Shown piece by piece: positions 50,517 to 63,000 of a DNA stretch of 64,000 nt (position 1 is the first letter of the stretch; each line of letters opens with the position of its first letter). The stretch is taken from NCBI RefSeq assembly GCF_964199755.1, contig NC_133896.1, positions 101,058,549-101,122,548 on the forward strand. The letters are read 5' to 3'. The translations under genes and the position numbers were made by a program. Under the pieces are notes generated by a model, which was not told the origin of the DNA, did no database searches, and saw nothing but the letters and a program-made list of their open reading frames with translations. Source of the DNA: Larus michahellis (Eukaryota; Chordata; Aves; Charadriiformes; Laridae).

Positions 50517-51150
50517 AGAATCATAGAATCATAGAATTGTTGAGGTTGGAAGGGACCTTTAAGATCATCGAGTCCAACCTTCAGCCTACCCTGACAAGAG
50601 CCACTTCTAAACCGTGTCCCTCAGTGCCCCATCTACCCTTTTTTTAAACACCTCCAGAGATGGTGAATCTACCACCTCCCTGGGCAGCCTATTCCAATGT
50701 TTAATAACCCTTTCAGTGAAAAAATGTCTCCTAATATCTAATCTAAACCTCCCCTGACGTAACTTGAACCCGTTTCCCCTCGTCCTATCACTTGTCACCA
50801 GGGAGAAGAGGTCAGCCCCCATCTCTCTACAACCTCCTTTCAGGTAGTTGTAGAGGGTGATAAGGTCTCCCCTCAGCCTCCTCTTCTCCAGGCTAAACAA
50901 CCCCAGCTCCCTCAGTCGTTCTTCATAAGGTTTGTCCTCCAGGCCCCTCACCAGCTTTGTAGCCCTTCTCTGGACACGCTCCAACACCTCAATGTCCCTC
51001 TTGTAGCGAGGGGCCCAAAACTGAACGCAGTACTCGAGGTGGGGCCTCACCAGTGCCGAGTACAGGGGGATGATCACTTCCCTAGTCCGGCTCACCACAC
51101 TATTCCTGATACAGGCTAGGATGCTGTTGGCCTTCTTGGCCACCTGGGCA
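50517..51150 (-). mobile_element. CR1 LINE 3' fragment, antisense, well preserved
   Basis: On the minus strand an uninterrupted 178-codon frame (50,607-51,143) encodes the ORF2 C-terminal domain. Landmarks in order: [78 protein letters not shown]. The 3' UTR and ATTCTATG tail follow (in + orientation it begins GAATCATAGAATCATAGAAT). It has no frameshift over 178 codons, unlike the other copies, so it is probably the youngest CR1 here. It lacks the RT catalytic core and is not autonomous. Confidence 0.96.
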
Positions 51151-51304
51151 ATGTGTACAAATTGATCTTGCCATTGACATGTTTAAAACAAAAGATACAC
51201 TAAATGCACAGTGAATTCTGGCCTGTAAACTCCTTCCTCTTCTATGTTTGTTTGCATTCAGATAATTTTTAGAGTTTGGCTTTTCTGTCTTTTCTCCCAG
51301 CCAC

Positions 51305-51365
51305 AATCCTACTAGCTTCAACAGGCTTGCCCATACCAATAAAGAAGGCAGGATTAGGCCCTTAA
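51305..51365. repeat. Ancient amniote interspersed repeat fragment
   Basis: CCTACTAGCTTCAACAGGCT and GGCAGGATTAGGCCCTTAA resemble the same old family as 31,993-32,068 (pattern ACTTCAATGG... and GGATCAGGCCC). Confidence 0.4.
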
Positions 51366-51824
51366 TTTGTAATGGAGCCCAAGCTGTTGCAAAACCAGCA
51401 CATACTATTAAAAGCATTAGAAGTTAAAAAACATAGTAGGAATACAACTTTGGACTGGATTAGGTGGTCATCTCAATGCAGTCCTACACAATGCCTGCCT
51501 CAAGATTTTCAAGGGGTCTCCAGGCTCTACAGCAATAAAAATTCTAAATATCCCTACTAATGATTACTCTACTGCCTTTAAACATGCAAGAAAAAAACCA
51601 AAAACAAAACCAACAGTGAATGGGAAAAACTAATCAGCTTCAACAGGAAGACAAAAAGATTATTGGTCTTTAAAGTAGAATTTTTTTGGAATCTGCTTAG
51701 TAATATACCCAGAGTGAGAAATCTGCTGAGCAAACAAAGGATGAGAGAGCTCTGCTGAGCAGTAAGCCTAGAAAGTAAAATATTTTTAAAATTCATTGCG
51801 TAGCATGCCTTATACAATAAGAAA

Positions 51825-51870
51825 GATGATGATGATGATAATAATAATAATAGTAATAATAATAATAAAA
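51825..51870. repeat. Compound (GAT)n(AAT)n microsatellite
   Basis: About five GAT units pass directly into a run of AAT units with one AGT interruption and end in an A-tract. It was probably born by mutation of one unit type into the other. Confidence 0.9.
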
Positions 51871-52324
51871 AAGTGGAAGAATAGAAGGATGTTTTGAATT
51901 GAAGACAACGTTTTAGACTTAGAGTTCTAAAAATGAAATATCCTTACCCTACTTTACAGAAAATAAGTATGATGCATGAAGAAAAAATACACTGGCTGTG
52001 TTATTCTAAACCTGCTCTGTATTGCGGTAATGTTTAAGTATTCTTAGTTGTTAACCATGAGGAAAATTGTTTTGAGAATAGCAAATATGTTTGCAGAACA
52101 GACTGGCTGAGTTTGTCTTTGATTTCTAGGAGTTTTGGGGAAGTTCCCGTCTAAGAATTCACATCATCACGTGGTGAAGTGAGATAAAGCACTTGACACT
52201 TCAGATTTCACTACTAGAAATTCCCTCTGGAGATACCACATGATGTGCATTAATCATATTTTTAGATTTTGGACATCAGGCTTACTTCATATGACAGCGT
52301 GGGCTACGTGTTGATCACAGTGTA

Positions 52325-52390
52325 CTGTTAGCTAAGAAACTTGCTGTGTGACTTCAGGCTGCTTATTTCCCTCTATGTGAAACAGCACCA
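52325..52390 (+). mobile_element. MIR-like SINE remnant
   Basis: AACTTGCTGTGTGACTTCAG, then GCTGCTTATTTCCCTCTATG and TGAAACAG, follows the MIR core (CTTGCTGTGTGACCTTGGGC, CTCAGTTTCCTCATCTGTAAAA). It lies about 1 kb upstream of the start codon of the gene below. Confidence 0.55.
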
Positions 52391-53430
52391 CTTACTCAGA
52401 CCGAAACAGGAGAATAAAGCACTGTGCAGGAAAGCACTGTTTCTGGATTACGTTACTTTGATGAGGAATCTTTTTGACCTTTAGGGCAGCCGGCTTCCAG
52501 AAGTGCCGAATGATTCCTCCTTTGCCCTTCAGCGCATTTCTCCATTCAACGAACTGTTGTGAGCTCCTTTCCCTTCCGTTTACCCAGTCCTTTGCTAAAT
52601 TAGTTAAACCAGATTAAACTGATTGTTACTATCTTTGATTTTTTTTTATTTTTGGTTTTGGCTAGGCAGAGGATAACACAGGACCTATCACGGGTTCTAA
52701 ACACATATCGGAACGGGCATTAATATTAATTTTTTTAGCTCTTGATTTGAAATACCGGCATCTAACATGCATCCCGAGCACAGAAACCAGAACAGCAGCC
52801 CATGCCCCGAGGAGATGCAAAGGGGTGGTGGGCGACGCAGGGGTGGGCTTGCCCCGCATGCCCGCCAGCCCCGTCGCCCAGGTCCCCTCCCGTTGCCCAG
52901 GGGACCCCGGGCCAGCGGCGCATCCCCGGCCAGGCGGGGAATCGCGTCCCCGGCAGCGCGGGCGGCTGCATCCCGACGGGGCGGCGGCTCGGGCTGCCCG
53001 CGGGGCTTCCCCCCCTGCCGCCCCGGCCCCGCTAGCTGCCTGCACGCCCAGCGCCGGGACGGCGGGGGCGGGGGCACGGAGGGGCCGGGCCAACGGCGCC
53101 GCCGCCACCGCCGTCGCCGCCACCCGGCTCCGCCTCTCCCGCCGCAGCTCTCAGTCCTGGAGCGCCGCTCGGCTGCCAGAGGGAAGCCGCCACCTGCTCC
53201 GGTGCGGAGTCGCTCCTCACTGCGCGCCGAGAAGGGAGAGCAGCCGCCCCGCCGCCCTGCGCCCGGGAAGTTACCGCTCCTCCCGCCGCCGGGGTAAAGC
53301 TGCCGCCGCCGCCTCCCGGCCTCGGAGGGGGTGAAGCCGTCTCCCCGCTCCGCTGCGAAGAGGGAAGAGCCCCCGCGGGCGCGCCGCCCCGCTCCGCCGC
53401 TTCCTCCCGGTCCCGCCGCGGGCAGGCGGG

Positions 53431-53533
53431 ATGATGGAGCCCCCCGCCACCGCCGCCTGCGCCTCCTGCCGCCGCCGCCCACTGCCGCCGCCTCTGCTCT
53501 GCCTCCTGCTTGCAGCCCTCTGCCTGCCGCCAG
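53431..53533 (+). CDS. First coding exon of a secreted/type I membrane protein (signal peptide), partial; ALCAM-like candidate
   Basis: Two ATGs in tandem open a frame reading MMEPPATAACASCRRRPLPP, then a leucine/alanine hydrophobic core ending CLPPG. The second ATG has the stronger context (A at -3, G at +4), so the protein may start MEPP. Basic residues before a hydrophobic stretch of about 12 residues make a standard signal peptide. Codon 35 is split after its first base by a consensus donor, CAG|GTGAGC, giving a phase 1 junction. A signal-peptide exon ending in phase 1 is typical of immunoglobulin-superfamily cell-surface genes. The arrangement ME...SCR...CLL...PG resembles vertebrate ALCAM (CD166), which also starts with such an exon, a long first intron and a gene-poor flank. 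Signal peptides are poorly conserved, so other adhesion molecules or receptors remain possible. The rest of the gene lies beyond the window. Confidence 0.7.
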
Positions 53534-53788
53534 GTGAGCGCCCGCCCGCGGGAAGGGGCGACCGCGACCGCCCCGTCCCGGCCGCCGGTAACTTGGCGGA
53601 GGAGAGGCCGGGGCCGCAGGTGGCGGTGCCCGCCCGCGGCTCGCTGCTGCCGGCGGGGCCGCCCGCCCGCCTTCTCCCTCTTTCCCTCCCTCAGCCGGAG
53701 CCCTCTGACACCTACCGCGGGGTCTCTGCGCGGCCGAGCGCCGGGGTCGCTCCCTCCGCACCCCGTTTCGCCTTGGCGGGGAGCGGGC

Positions 53789-53803
53789 GGGGGGGGGGGG
53801 GGG
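53789..53803 (+). repeat. 15-nt poly-G run in intron 1
   Basis: Fifteen consecutive G residues, preceded by GGCGGGGAGCGGGC. It can form a G-quadruplex and is about 255 bp downstream of the splice donor. Long G-runs are also places where assembly and sequencing errors are common. Confidence 0.85.
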
Positions 53804-54001
53804 CTGGTCCCCTCCTGCCCCCGGGGAAGACGGCCGGCGGGGCGGGCTGATGCCGCCTCTCCTGAGGGGAGAGGCAGGAGCTGCCTAGGCGGTGCGGGGG
53901 CTGAGTGGCGTTGGTGTCGCTTTTTCCCGTGGGAAGGGGCGGTGGGGTCTCTGCGGGGCGTTGTCACCGGCCGCCGGGCAGCGGGCGGTCAGGAGCGCCG
54001 G

Positions 54002-54026
54002 GGCTCGGCTCGGCTCGGCGCGGCTC
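54002..54026 (+). repeat. Short (GGCTC)n repeat
   Basis: Four to five near-perfect GGCTC units in the CpG island. This is a minor tandem repeat. Confidence 0.8.
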
Positions 54027-57000
54027 CCGTTTCACTTCCATAATGAGCGGCACGTCCCCGCAGCCCGCCGCTCTCCAACTTCGGCCGTGCCAAGCCGCTT
54101 TCCCTCTCCCCGCCTTCCGTGCCGCCCGTGGCCGTGGCCGGCTGCCTGCGGGGCCGAGGGCAGCTTGCCGCTTTGGCGGTGCCCCGGGGATCGCCGTCGG
54201 CGTGGTGCCGCGCGACAGCCGGGCGGGAAGCGGGGGGAAGCGGCCCCGCTCTCGGCTTCCCCGTGGGGCAGCGCCGGGTGCCGTGCGTGGGGGGCAGCGC
54301 CGCGTGGGGTGCGGCTGCTCCCCGGCGCAGCGGGTTCGCGTGGGTAACTTCTTCCCACCCCCATCCCCCGTGAAAGCAGTCTTGAGGCGTTAGGGAAGCG
54401 GGAAGGCGCAGGGAGTGCTAAATGCCCTAATTGTTCTGGGAATATTTTGGCCATGAGGTGTTTGTAGGCTTTATTTTGTAAATATTGAGCGTGAAAGTGA
54501 AGTCTGAGGGAGAAGCTGTGAAGTGAGGAGTTCCGCATTCAACGCGGAGACCGTCTCATTATTCTTGTAGAAAGAGCGTCAGCCTGTGGTAACATTTTGT
54601 ATTGCTTTTAAGAAATGGCTTTGCATTTATGTGCCTGCAACGACTAAGGGTTTGCAGAAGTGTTGGAGTTGGTGGTTTTTCATTCCTGGCCCCTGCCTTG
54701 TTATTACGTGCTCTCCGGTTAACCATTTACAGGCAGTATGTTCTCATCGAAAGGGAAGATAAGAACAGACCTTTTTCACTGGCTGTATTTATGTTTGTTT
54801 TGTACAAGCTCTAGTGAAGTAGAAAATGAGCTATACCAATAAAGTAAGGCTGCAGAAGCTTTAATTTCAGTTAGAATAGTAAAAAAGCTCCAAACAGAAC
54901 GAAAAGCATTATCGGAGCCGTAAGCAATACGTCAGGCTGCTCTGCTAGGGCTTTTGCTTTGCAAATACAGTGTATAATCACTGTAGGACATAAAAAATAC
55001 CAGTCTTGGAGGCAGAGTTTAATACTGAATTCTGCAATGTAGAGAAAGTCTTCAGGAAAGATTGTTCATTTTACGAGATCTTAAAGGCATGTGGAGTATC
55101 CGGAGAAATAAGCACCTCAGCTTCTAAGAAGCAAGACCTATCCCCTGTGGAGAGATTTATCCCAGTAAATACTAAATGATCTCGCTGATTGTGTGACTGT
55201 CTACATTTTCCCATGGAAGGAAACATGAAACCATACAATATTTTATCTCAAGGGTTGTGTTGATGCAGGTGTAGAAAAAGATGGGACTATGATCTAAATA
55301 GGTTGGAGGTAAATATACCTAGTTCTTTTTGCTCTTCATTTCTTCCTTGCTCCCTCAAGGCGAAGCTCAGACTAAGTGTGTGACCAAATACATAGCGGGA
55401 GAAACCAGCCCATCTCAGCTCAGAAACTTTCCCCGCAGTACTGAAAATGCCTGGAAAGCCTAATACAAGATTTACGCCTCTAGTTCTCTGTTTATTCTGT
55501 GGAGTATAAAAGATACTTTAATATAAAAATCTCTATAAAAAGCTCTTCACATTACTGTATACTTCACATTTCTTTCGCCTTGCTATCTCAGCTAGTTCAG
55601 ATGGCAGCTGATTTGCTATCATCTACCACAAATTCTGGATATATTACTCTATCATGGTGCTTGGCTTTTGGGAGTTCCATTTCAGGTTTGTGTATGGAAA
55701 GCAATAGATAAGCTATTAAAAGCATATTAAAAGTTGATGTGCACTAAGTGTAGATATCTCCAGCAATATTCAAGCTGACTGGGGATCTCTATGAGAAGTT
55801 TTGAGTTTCTTTCTTCACAGAATAAATTACCTGGGGAGAAACCCATTTAAAAAAATAAAAAGGAGGAGGTCCAAGTCCGTGTTTGGTACTAGGAGGCTAA
55901 GTCTAGGTCAGACTAAATCAGAACACCAATTAAAATCTCCATACTTTTCTAGAGGAAATGACTGTATGTGAAAAGAAAGTCAAGTCTTAATCAGGAGCTA
56001 ATCGCGACCTTTGTAAAGTTTTCCCCTCCCCCCTGCTTTCTGCTGAATTATAACTGTGAAGCTCAGTGTCTCATACTATGTTTTATTACTAAAGACTTGT
56101 TATATATTGCTATATTGCGTAAGGGTAGTTAGTGAGACTGTAATATGTAGTGTCATTCACATAGCGCTTAACTGTTCTCTCACTCCTTACTACATGGGGT
56201 TTTCTTTCCTGGTTTATCTGGTGTGACATTGATCTAGAGAAACTGGTTTTCATTATTATTAAGATCCGAAGTTCACATGGCATGGTTTTTCTGAAACAGA
56301 AGTCAGAAAATGTCTGGACCATGTATGTTTTGATATGCTGTGTGTCTGAGGCCAAATATGCAGGTAGCAAAGCCAGACTCATTTTTTAAGTGAGCTATAA
56401 GTTGTTAAACCGTTTGCATTTGGGAAGTGTTTGATATGTTTAAAAATTCTGTTATTTTTTTCTTTTGGTGTGAATATGCTAGAAAAGTCTTGCAACATAA
56501 ATTATTTTTCTTCTTGTGCTCTCCCTTCTTCTGTTGAGTTTCTAGCACTTCTCATAAGGCAGAGGGCAACAACAGAAATCATCCAGGTCTGTAAATCTCT
56601 GAAGTATCAGACCATTGATTTTTACTGGAGAAAATATATGTTGTTATGTTCATGAAATAAATGTCTCTGTCGTAAGTCATATTTAATTCCGAGATATCTT
56701 ATTTCCACTTTCCAACCTGTGCAATACCCTTCCTCACGGTACCATCCATTCTTCTTCCTGAAAGTAACCTAGAATGCGAATGCGTAATCCCAGGGTAAAT
56801 TGTTTCGGCTGTCTTTGTAAGTAGAAGTTAAGCTATTCGGCTTATATCCAGCAGAAAGTTGTGGGGAACAGAATCTCTAAATATTTATGCAAGATGACGT
56901 GTGAAGGGGAAAATAAAGAAAATAGCATTAAGTGTTTTACATAATGCAAATTACATCTGCGTGATCAGGATAAACTTATATTCTCTATTTTCTTACAAAT

Positions 57001-60000
57001 AGCCAACTTCTGTAATGTAGTTTGTAGTCTTAAGCTATAAGAGTGCTCACTGAAGATTTCCATAACTTTGTATCTGATTACATGTGGTGAAGAATGATAT
57101 CGTATAAAACCAAACATTATTATAGTGGCAATAGCTTTAATGTGTTTGCTGGTCATACCACATCACACCACCATGGGCTTTTCTTAGGTTCCTACCACAG
57201 GGACTTTCCAGAGAGTATTTTTTGTCAAAGCAGTTTTGGACAGGTTGTGTGAAACAAGGCAGATAGCAGAATAGGAAACCGGCTACAGAGGAGCCAGGCC
57301 TACCTGTATCTGCTTGAGCCAACTAACAGCTGAGAGGCTGAATTTGCTGACTTTGTAGGAGGTATAATTTCTAATTTGATTTCCTAACACTAGATGATCA
57401 ATATTCAGTTTTCATTTTTTGTGACTTGCACTACATGACTATAAGCATGATGATCACAGATAAATTGCCTCAAGGTCTGGTCTCCAGTGCTTGTTTCACA
57501 CATGGGAGGCTTTTTTTTTTTTTTTTAATATTACCATGCTGACTGTGGAAACTGTTTTTTTCACGTCACTAGTAGTATGGGGTTTTAGGATGGTCTTGTT
57601 CAGCTCTGCAAACTCTGACACAGGGCCAGACTTTACGTACTGGTTTTTGAGAGAATCTACTGTATCTAAAAACCATCATCTTCAGGCTCTCTGTTCAGTG
57701 CTCCTCAAGGTTCCTTTGCGTTGGCTAGTGTGTAGCTTTTTCCTCTGGTAATAGAATCCATTTTCTTTTTTATTAGAAAATATATGTAAACTTCAAGGCC
57801 ACACTTGTAAGAGAATTGAGGACCTGTTGCAATGTGCTGTTTTCTCTCGAGTTCCTCTGCTTTCAAGAAAAATAGTTACGCTTCCATGCACTGATGCTCA
57901 AATGAGAGAATCTTGAAGAACTGTAAATGCTGTAGGGTGATAATTAGAATTGACTGGAGCAGAATGTGATTTTTTTCCAGGAAAAACTGAACATTAATGA
58001 CTCCCCTTGATTTGCAGTTGTTGAGCATTATCTTCCCTGAAGTCAAGGCTTTGACCTACACATTCTTTATCTTGGTATCTCTTCTTTAATAAGAACAGGA
58101 TGAATATTAAAGGAGGTTATACGTTCCTGTCTTTAGTACACTTGAAAATGAATCTCATCATTTACAGAGGAGATCGCAGTACCAACTAGTATGCTGACAA
58201 TCCATTGCGGGCAGTGATTGGATTGAGTTTCTTCCCTTTTTTTCTTCTCTGGTTTTGTTTTGTTTTTCTTCTTCCCCAGCGTGTTTTATTGAGGCTGACT
58301 TAAATTGCAGTTGGTCCTACACCAGTGGATATTAGTTTACTGCTCTGAAGTGGTGGCTCTTTTGAGGAATATCTGCCTAGTTTAAGATTAAATTGCTTTT
58401 CTTATCATGTATATAGGTCTCCAGAAAGGCAAATAAATATTTACTTATTAAAACAACTGCTGCTTCTACTGAACTGGCATTTTTCTTGTTGATAAGAAAT
58501 ATGCCTCTTTTGGGAGGTAAAAAAAGGGAGAAAGTGATAAAACAGTGGAGAGAGCGCGCCTGCAGCTTTAGGGTATGATTTTTAGAGGTTATCAGGGGTT
58601 AGAACAATTCTGTAATGTTTGGTTAGAAAGCATTAGAAGTGCTTTCAATAGCAATGGAAATACTAAGCTGTTCCCTTGATAAAAAGCAAAAAGTGCATTT
58701 GGTGATTTAATGAGTGTTTCAGCAGTCTCTCTCTGTGTATCTCCATATCATCTGTTTTCAATAAGGTTGCACTCTGTATAGTTAACCCCTTATTGTGAAG
58801 AGAAACTTCAAATGCTTGTGGTTCAAATGTTTGAACCACATTCATGCATTGTGTTTTGTGCTGTGGTAGCCCCATCTGTAGAACCTCCTGGCATTGTTAA
58901 AGATGGGTACTGGTCACAGCAGTTTCACCCCTGAGGGAACGTGCTCAAACAGCAGTCAAATTTTAAACATCTCCTTAGGTCTCGTGGACAGCAGAAGTCC
59001 CCAGGGCTGAAGCCTTGGCAGGTTGGTGACATTTTGGCATGGGTCAGAAGCTCTGTGCGGTGGTTGTCCCCATCCCTCGGCTAGCTCTCTCATACCGTGT
59101 ACCTGATGGGTGCGTCCCAGCTGTCCAGGCTGGAAAGTCTTGGGTTTTTTTAACAGAACATTGATTCTGACTATAGTTGGCATCTTTTAAACTTGAAGAG
59201 ATATTGGCAGCTAATTCAATAGAGGGAGCTCCGCTACCTTACTGTAGAAACAGTGTGTCTCTGCTTTTCCCAGACCTCTGGCTTCAGCTTAAAAGTTATG
59301 TTAGAAGTCTTTGTTTCTTCGCAGTGTTCTGTGGTGTCAGGCTTTGTTTCTGAAAGCATCTTACTTTCATCACAGGCTTCCCGTTGCATGAAGGAGAAGG
59401 AAGGACAAATCCCAATCACGTAACAGGCAAACCCAAAAGTTGACTCAATTAGAGATACTTCTCTCTTGCAGCAAGGCATTGTTTGTGTTTTAAATGGATA
59501 CCTTACAGAATAAAGTTTTTAAATGACCTTTCCTTGATGGGGGGGGGGGAGTGCTTTGTGTTTATGGAGAAACTCAGAAAGAAATAGAATAAAAAGAGGG
59601 TACTTTCCAGGGATGAAATGGTCCAAGAGTGGTGTTGCATCAAATAGGTTAAGGGAATAACAAAGACGATAAGGGAATGAGTGCACTAGATAGACTGTTG
59701 TGTCAAGAGAAAGGTAGAACGCTTCCAATAAGATATGTTAAGTAGGACCTCTATTTAACAAAACCAATGCTTTCAGCAAATTCTTCTAGGATGATAAAGG
59801 AAAACTGGAATATGTTTGCTATTCTGTGAACAGAGTCTGGATTCTGTGCTATTGTAAAAGAAAGCCAGCTTAGGTATGTGCTGGAATGCTTTTAACCCAT
59901 TACATGTCTCTAATACAGAAACAGGTACGTGCAGAACAGTTACCAGCTTTCTGTAAACCTAGGACTTCATATTTTTCTTGGATCCTTTACTTTTAAAACC

Positions 60001-63000
60001 AGTATTTCAACTATTTTGACACTAATTATGAAGCCCCATTAAAGAGCAGCCCCTTAAAAAAAAAAATCGTTTAAATTGAGTCACCTTCAAGTAAACTTGT
60101 AATGAACTCAGCATTATTCTTCATTCAGACGAATCCTGCACAAATGTCATTTATCACTTGACTTGCTGCAGAAGTTGCATGCGTTTTTCCCTAATTTTTC
60201 AATTTAACTAGAGAAAATAAACATAGATATTGGATAACAAAATAGATGTAGCTTGTATACAGCTAGATTTAAATGTGGCATTTTATATGACTAACTGTTG
60301 TCGTTGTTGGTTTTGGGTTTTTTTTTAGAAAGTGGAACAACTTATTTTTCAAGAACTTGCTGTTGGGTTGCAGGAGTTTATTGTACTGGCCAGAAGAATT
60401 GCTAAGGCTTATATTTTAGAAAGACAAGAGAGAGCTGATGCAGTTTATCTGTGAGGTGGTTCAAATAAGGCTCTGTGACTGGGTAGCTTACAGAGAATAC
60501 CTCGTTTGAACTGGGCTTAAAAATGGGCAGCAGAATGCAAGTGTGAGGTTTTAGTGTTATTTGTGAGGTGCAGTTCTTTAATTGTAGTTTCTGAATTATT
60601 TTGCTGTTCATTATCTAGAGTATTCGCCTAGGTATTACTCCATTTTGGCATGGAATTTTGTTTCATGAAATGTAGAAACCAGCATGCATTTAGCAAAGCG
60701 AGTTCTGTGACTTATCCAGATAAAATCATGTTTGTTGGCTTATTCTAGTTGTTTTGGAGAGCAGAGATGAACTTAATGGCCTTTACCTACAAAGCCGTAC
60801 ATGGAACAGAAAAAGAAGGATCAAGAACGGAATATTTAGGCAGGTTTTGGGGAACTTCAGTGTAGCCGTGTAACTTCAGAAGAGAGAAGGATTCTGAATC
60901 GATGCCTTCATTCTTGATACTGCACATCAAGTTGCAGAACAAGTGCTTGCATATAGAGAAGATGATAAGGTAAGTATTATCTTAAAATTCACTCAGCATT
61001 ATGGGATTTGCTTTCTCACATTGGGGAAGTTGAAAGTTTCTGACACTGCCGACAAAGTGGTGTGCTGACAACTGGTGACGTAAATCAAGAAAACATTTGC
61101 ATCTTACGCTTGACAGCTTGAAAGGTTAGCAAGGGGATAATTTTTCCAACTTTAATTCACAACTGAGATTTTCATCAAGTTTGTTTAACGTTACTTCTCA
61201 GTTATCAAACTACTGGACAACTTACTGCTAATCTTAAACCCTACGTACACACAGAAGCAATAAGGAAGTCAATATTATGAATGTCCCACCAGCTTCCAGT
61301 TTATATAAGTGAATTATGTTTCTTATTATTGTGTTTCTGCACAGACAGTAACTCTTAGTAATGCAGAGCTTGCTGTGCAAACAGTGTCATGGTTTGAAAC
61401 AGTCACCAATATATAAGCAAATAATGACAGTGACTTCACATTACATAAACTTACATTTTTGCATCTTAGTTGCCAATATAAGTGTGGGGTTTTCTGTTAA
61501 ATATTTAAAACTTCCAGAAAATGTTTTGCTCTTGTAATTTAGCTCTTGACATGGCTTCTGTAACAGGGCTTTGCCTTTAGGAGGGGTAACTGTTCTGCAG
61601 TTTAGTTTGACCTTGCTCATTGCACTACTGTTGAATGATGCAACAGGTTCTGTCTTAGCTTTGAAGTTTAAGTCCTTACTATAACCTTTACCCTAAAGGT
61701 TTAACCCCTGTTAATATGCGGTGCCCCACAGCGTCAGATTCCTAAGCGTCTACGTGAATCTCTGATGTCAAAGTGGGGCTTCTGAAAGTTTGCCTGCAGG
61801 TTCGGTAAGGGTCAGGGTCTGGTATTTCATCCAGACTCAGTTGTGTCAGCAGGTCACTTCTTGTCGTTGCTTATCGCTTTCTTAAGTACCCTGCAGTGTT
61901 AAATCCAAAACTTCTGCACAGCTTCTGGGGGCAGCAGGAGAAGGAGTCTAAAGCTTTTGAGATAGTGGAAAATCAGTGGCATGTTGCAAAGGTGGTAACC
62001 ATGGGTGTAGAAGAAGCAGGTTAACCATTTTTTAGTTAAGATTCACACAATTTATTTGGCATCTGCTACGCACCTTACAATAGTGAATGCCTGCTTTGTT
62101 AGAAAGTGAGTTCTCTCCTTATCTCAAAAGAACCATAAGGTCTTGGTGTTTGCAGCCACAGAAAACTGCAGTAGGACCAGGGAAGGCAAACTGTAGCGTC
62201 CATGGTGGCTGCTTCCTTTCCACTGCATAAGAGGGGAAGGGAAGGGTCTGTATTCCTCCCAAGAATGAGGAATTTCCTTCTCTTGCTGGGGGCATGCTTA
62301 TGGAAGGTATCGTCTCACTTGGAGGGCGTCAGTTTTTTCTCCTGCTCTGAACGGTGTGCAAAGCACTCTGTGGGTTACTTTTTAATCATCGTGTCCATCT
62401 GCGAGTACAGCAGCGATAAGGAAAGATGGGCTTCAGCATACTTGGTATGCTCACGATCTTTGGCGCTCTTTCCATTGCATCAGCAGCACAGGGCACAGAG
62501 GAATGAATAACGCAGTGTGTTTCTTCAGTGAATGCTGAATGGGTGAGTGTGAGCTGCCAGAAGCTTTATTCAGAAAGAAGCGGGGTGTTGTGAGGGGTGA
62601 TATCCTCACACAGGGGAGGAGAGGCAGGTGAATCATTTTTAGCTGGAATTTGCAGTCCAGTTTTATTAGATGAGGGAGTAGTTTTGAAGACTGAAGTTGT
62701 TAGTTCCGCCCGAAAGCTTGGTAATTTTCCTGGGCAGAAGTAGTGCATTTAACTGTTTTCTTGAAATATTGTTATGATTTTATATATGGTTACTCTTTGA
62801 GGGCCACATATAAGCTTCACATGGAAAGTGCTTTGCATAACTGTGTATAAAAACCTAGCCCTCTTGTTATGGCAGGGCACTCTGTCTTAGGTGTGCATTC
62901 TAATTCACAAAAGCTCATAAATTGCTTTGCTTTTTCTTGCTTTTCAACTAGCTGCTAGTCCTTCTTCATGATGTCATCATTTGTAAACAGCAACGATTGT

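Larger units (their letters stand above)
51151..52739. other. Intergenic sequence upstream of the CpG island
   Basis: It holds an old repeat fragment (51,305-51,365), a compound microsatellite (51,825-51,870) and a MIR-like remnant (52,325-52,390). No gene is seen. Composition changes sharply from AT-rich to GC-rich at about 52,745. Confidence 0.55.
52745..54400 (+). promoter_or_regulatory. CpG island promoter
   Basis: Composition jumps from AT-rich to very GC- and CpG-rich over about 1.6 kb, then falls back near 54.4 kb. It has GC-box-type motifs (GGGGGCGGGGGC near 53,064) and no evident TATA box, which fits a broad CpG-island promoter. The first coding exon lies in its middle, so transcription probably starts somewhere in 53.0-53.4 kb; the exact site cannot be read from sequence. 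The very long frames seen on both strands across the island (up to 354 codons on the minus strand) come from its low stop-codon content and are not genes. A few ATGs occur at 52,767-52,860, but none between there and the coding start, so the near 5' UTR is free of upstream ATGs. Confidence 0.85.

Noticed and set aside
52747..53334. Plus-strand frames of 176-195 codons upstream of the coding exon
   Set aside because: Compositional artefacts of the CpG island, with no signal, domain or splice support. They would at most be upstream frames if transcription began unusually far 5'.
52697..53967. Very long minus-strand frames (354 and 311 codons) across the CpG island
   Set aside because: They are rich in Arg, Gly, Ala and Pro with no domain, as expected from GC-rich sequence with few stop codons. 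They are antisense to a better-supported first exon.
60749..60971. Possible second exon ending at a perfect AAG|GTAAGT donor
   Set aside because: The frame I could read from the weak acceptor hits a stop, and no protein domain appears. A consensus donor by itself occurs often by chance.
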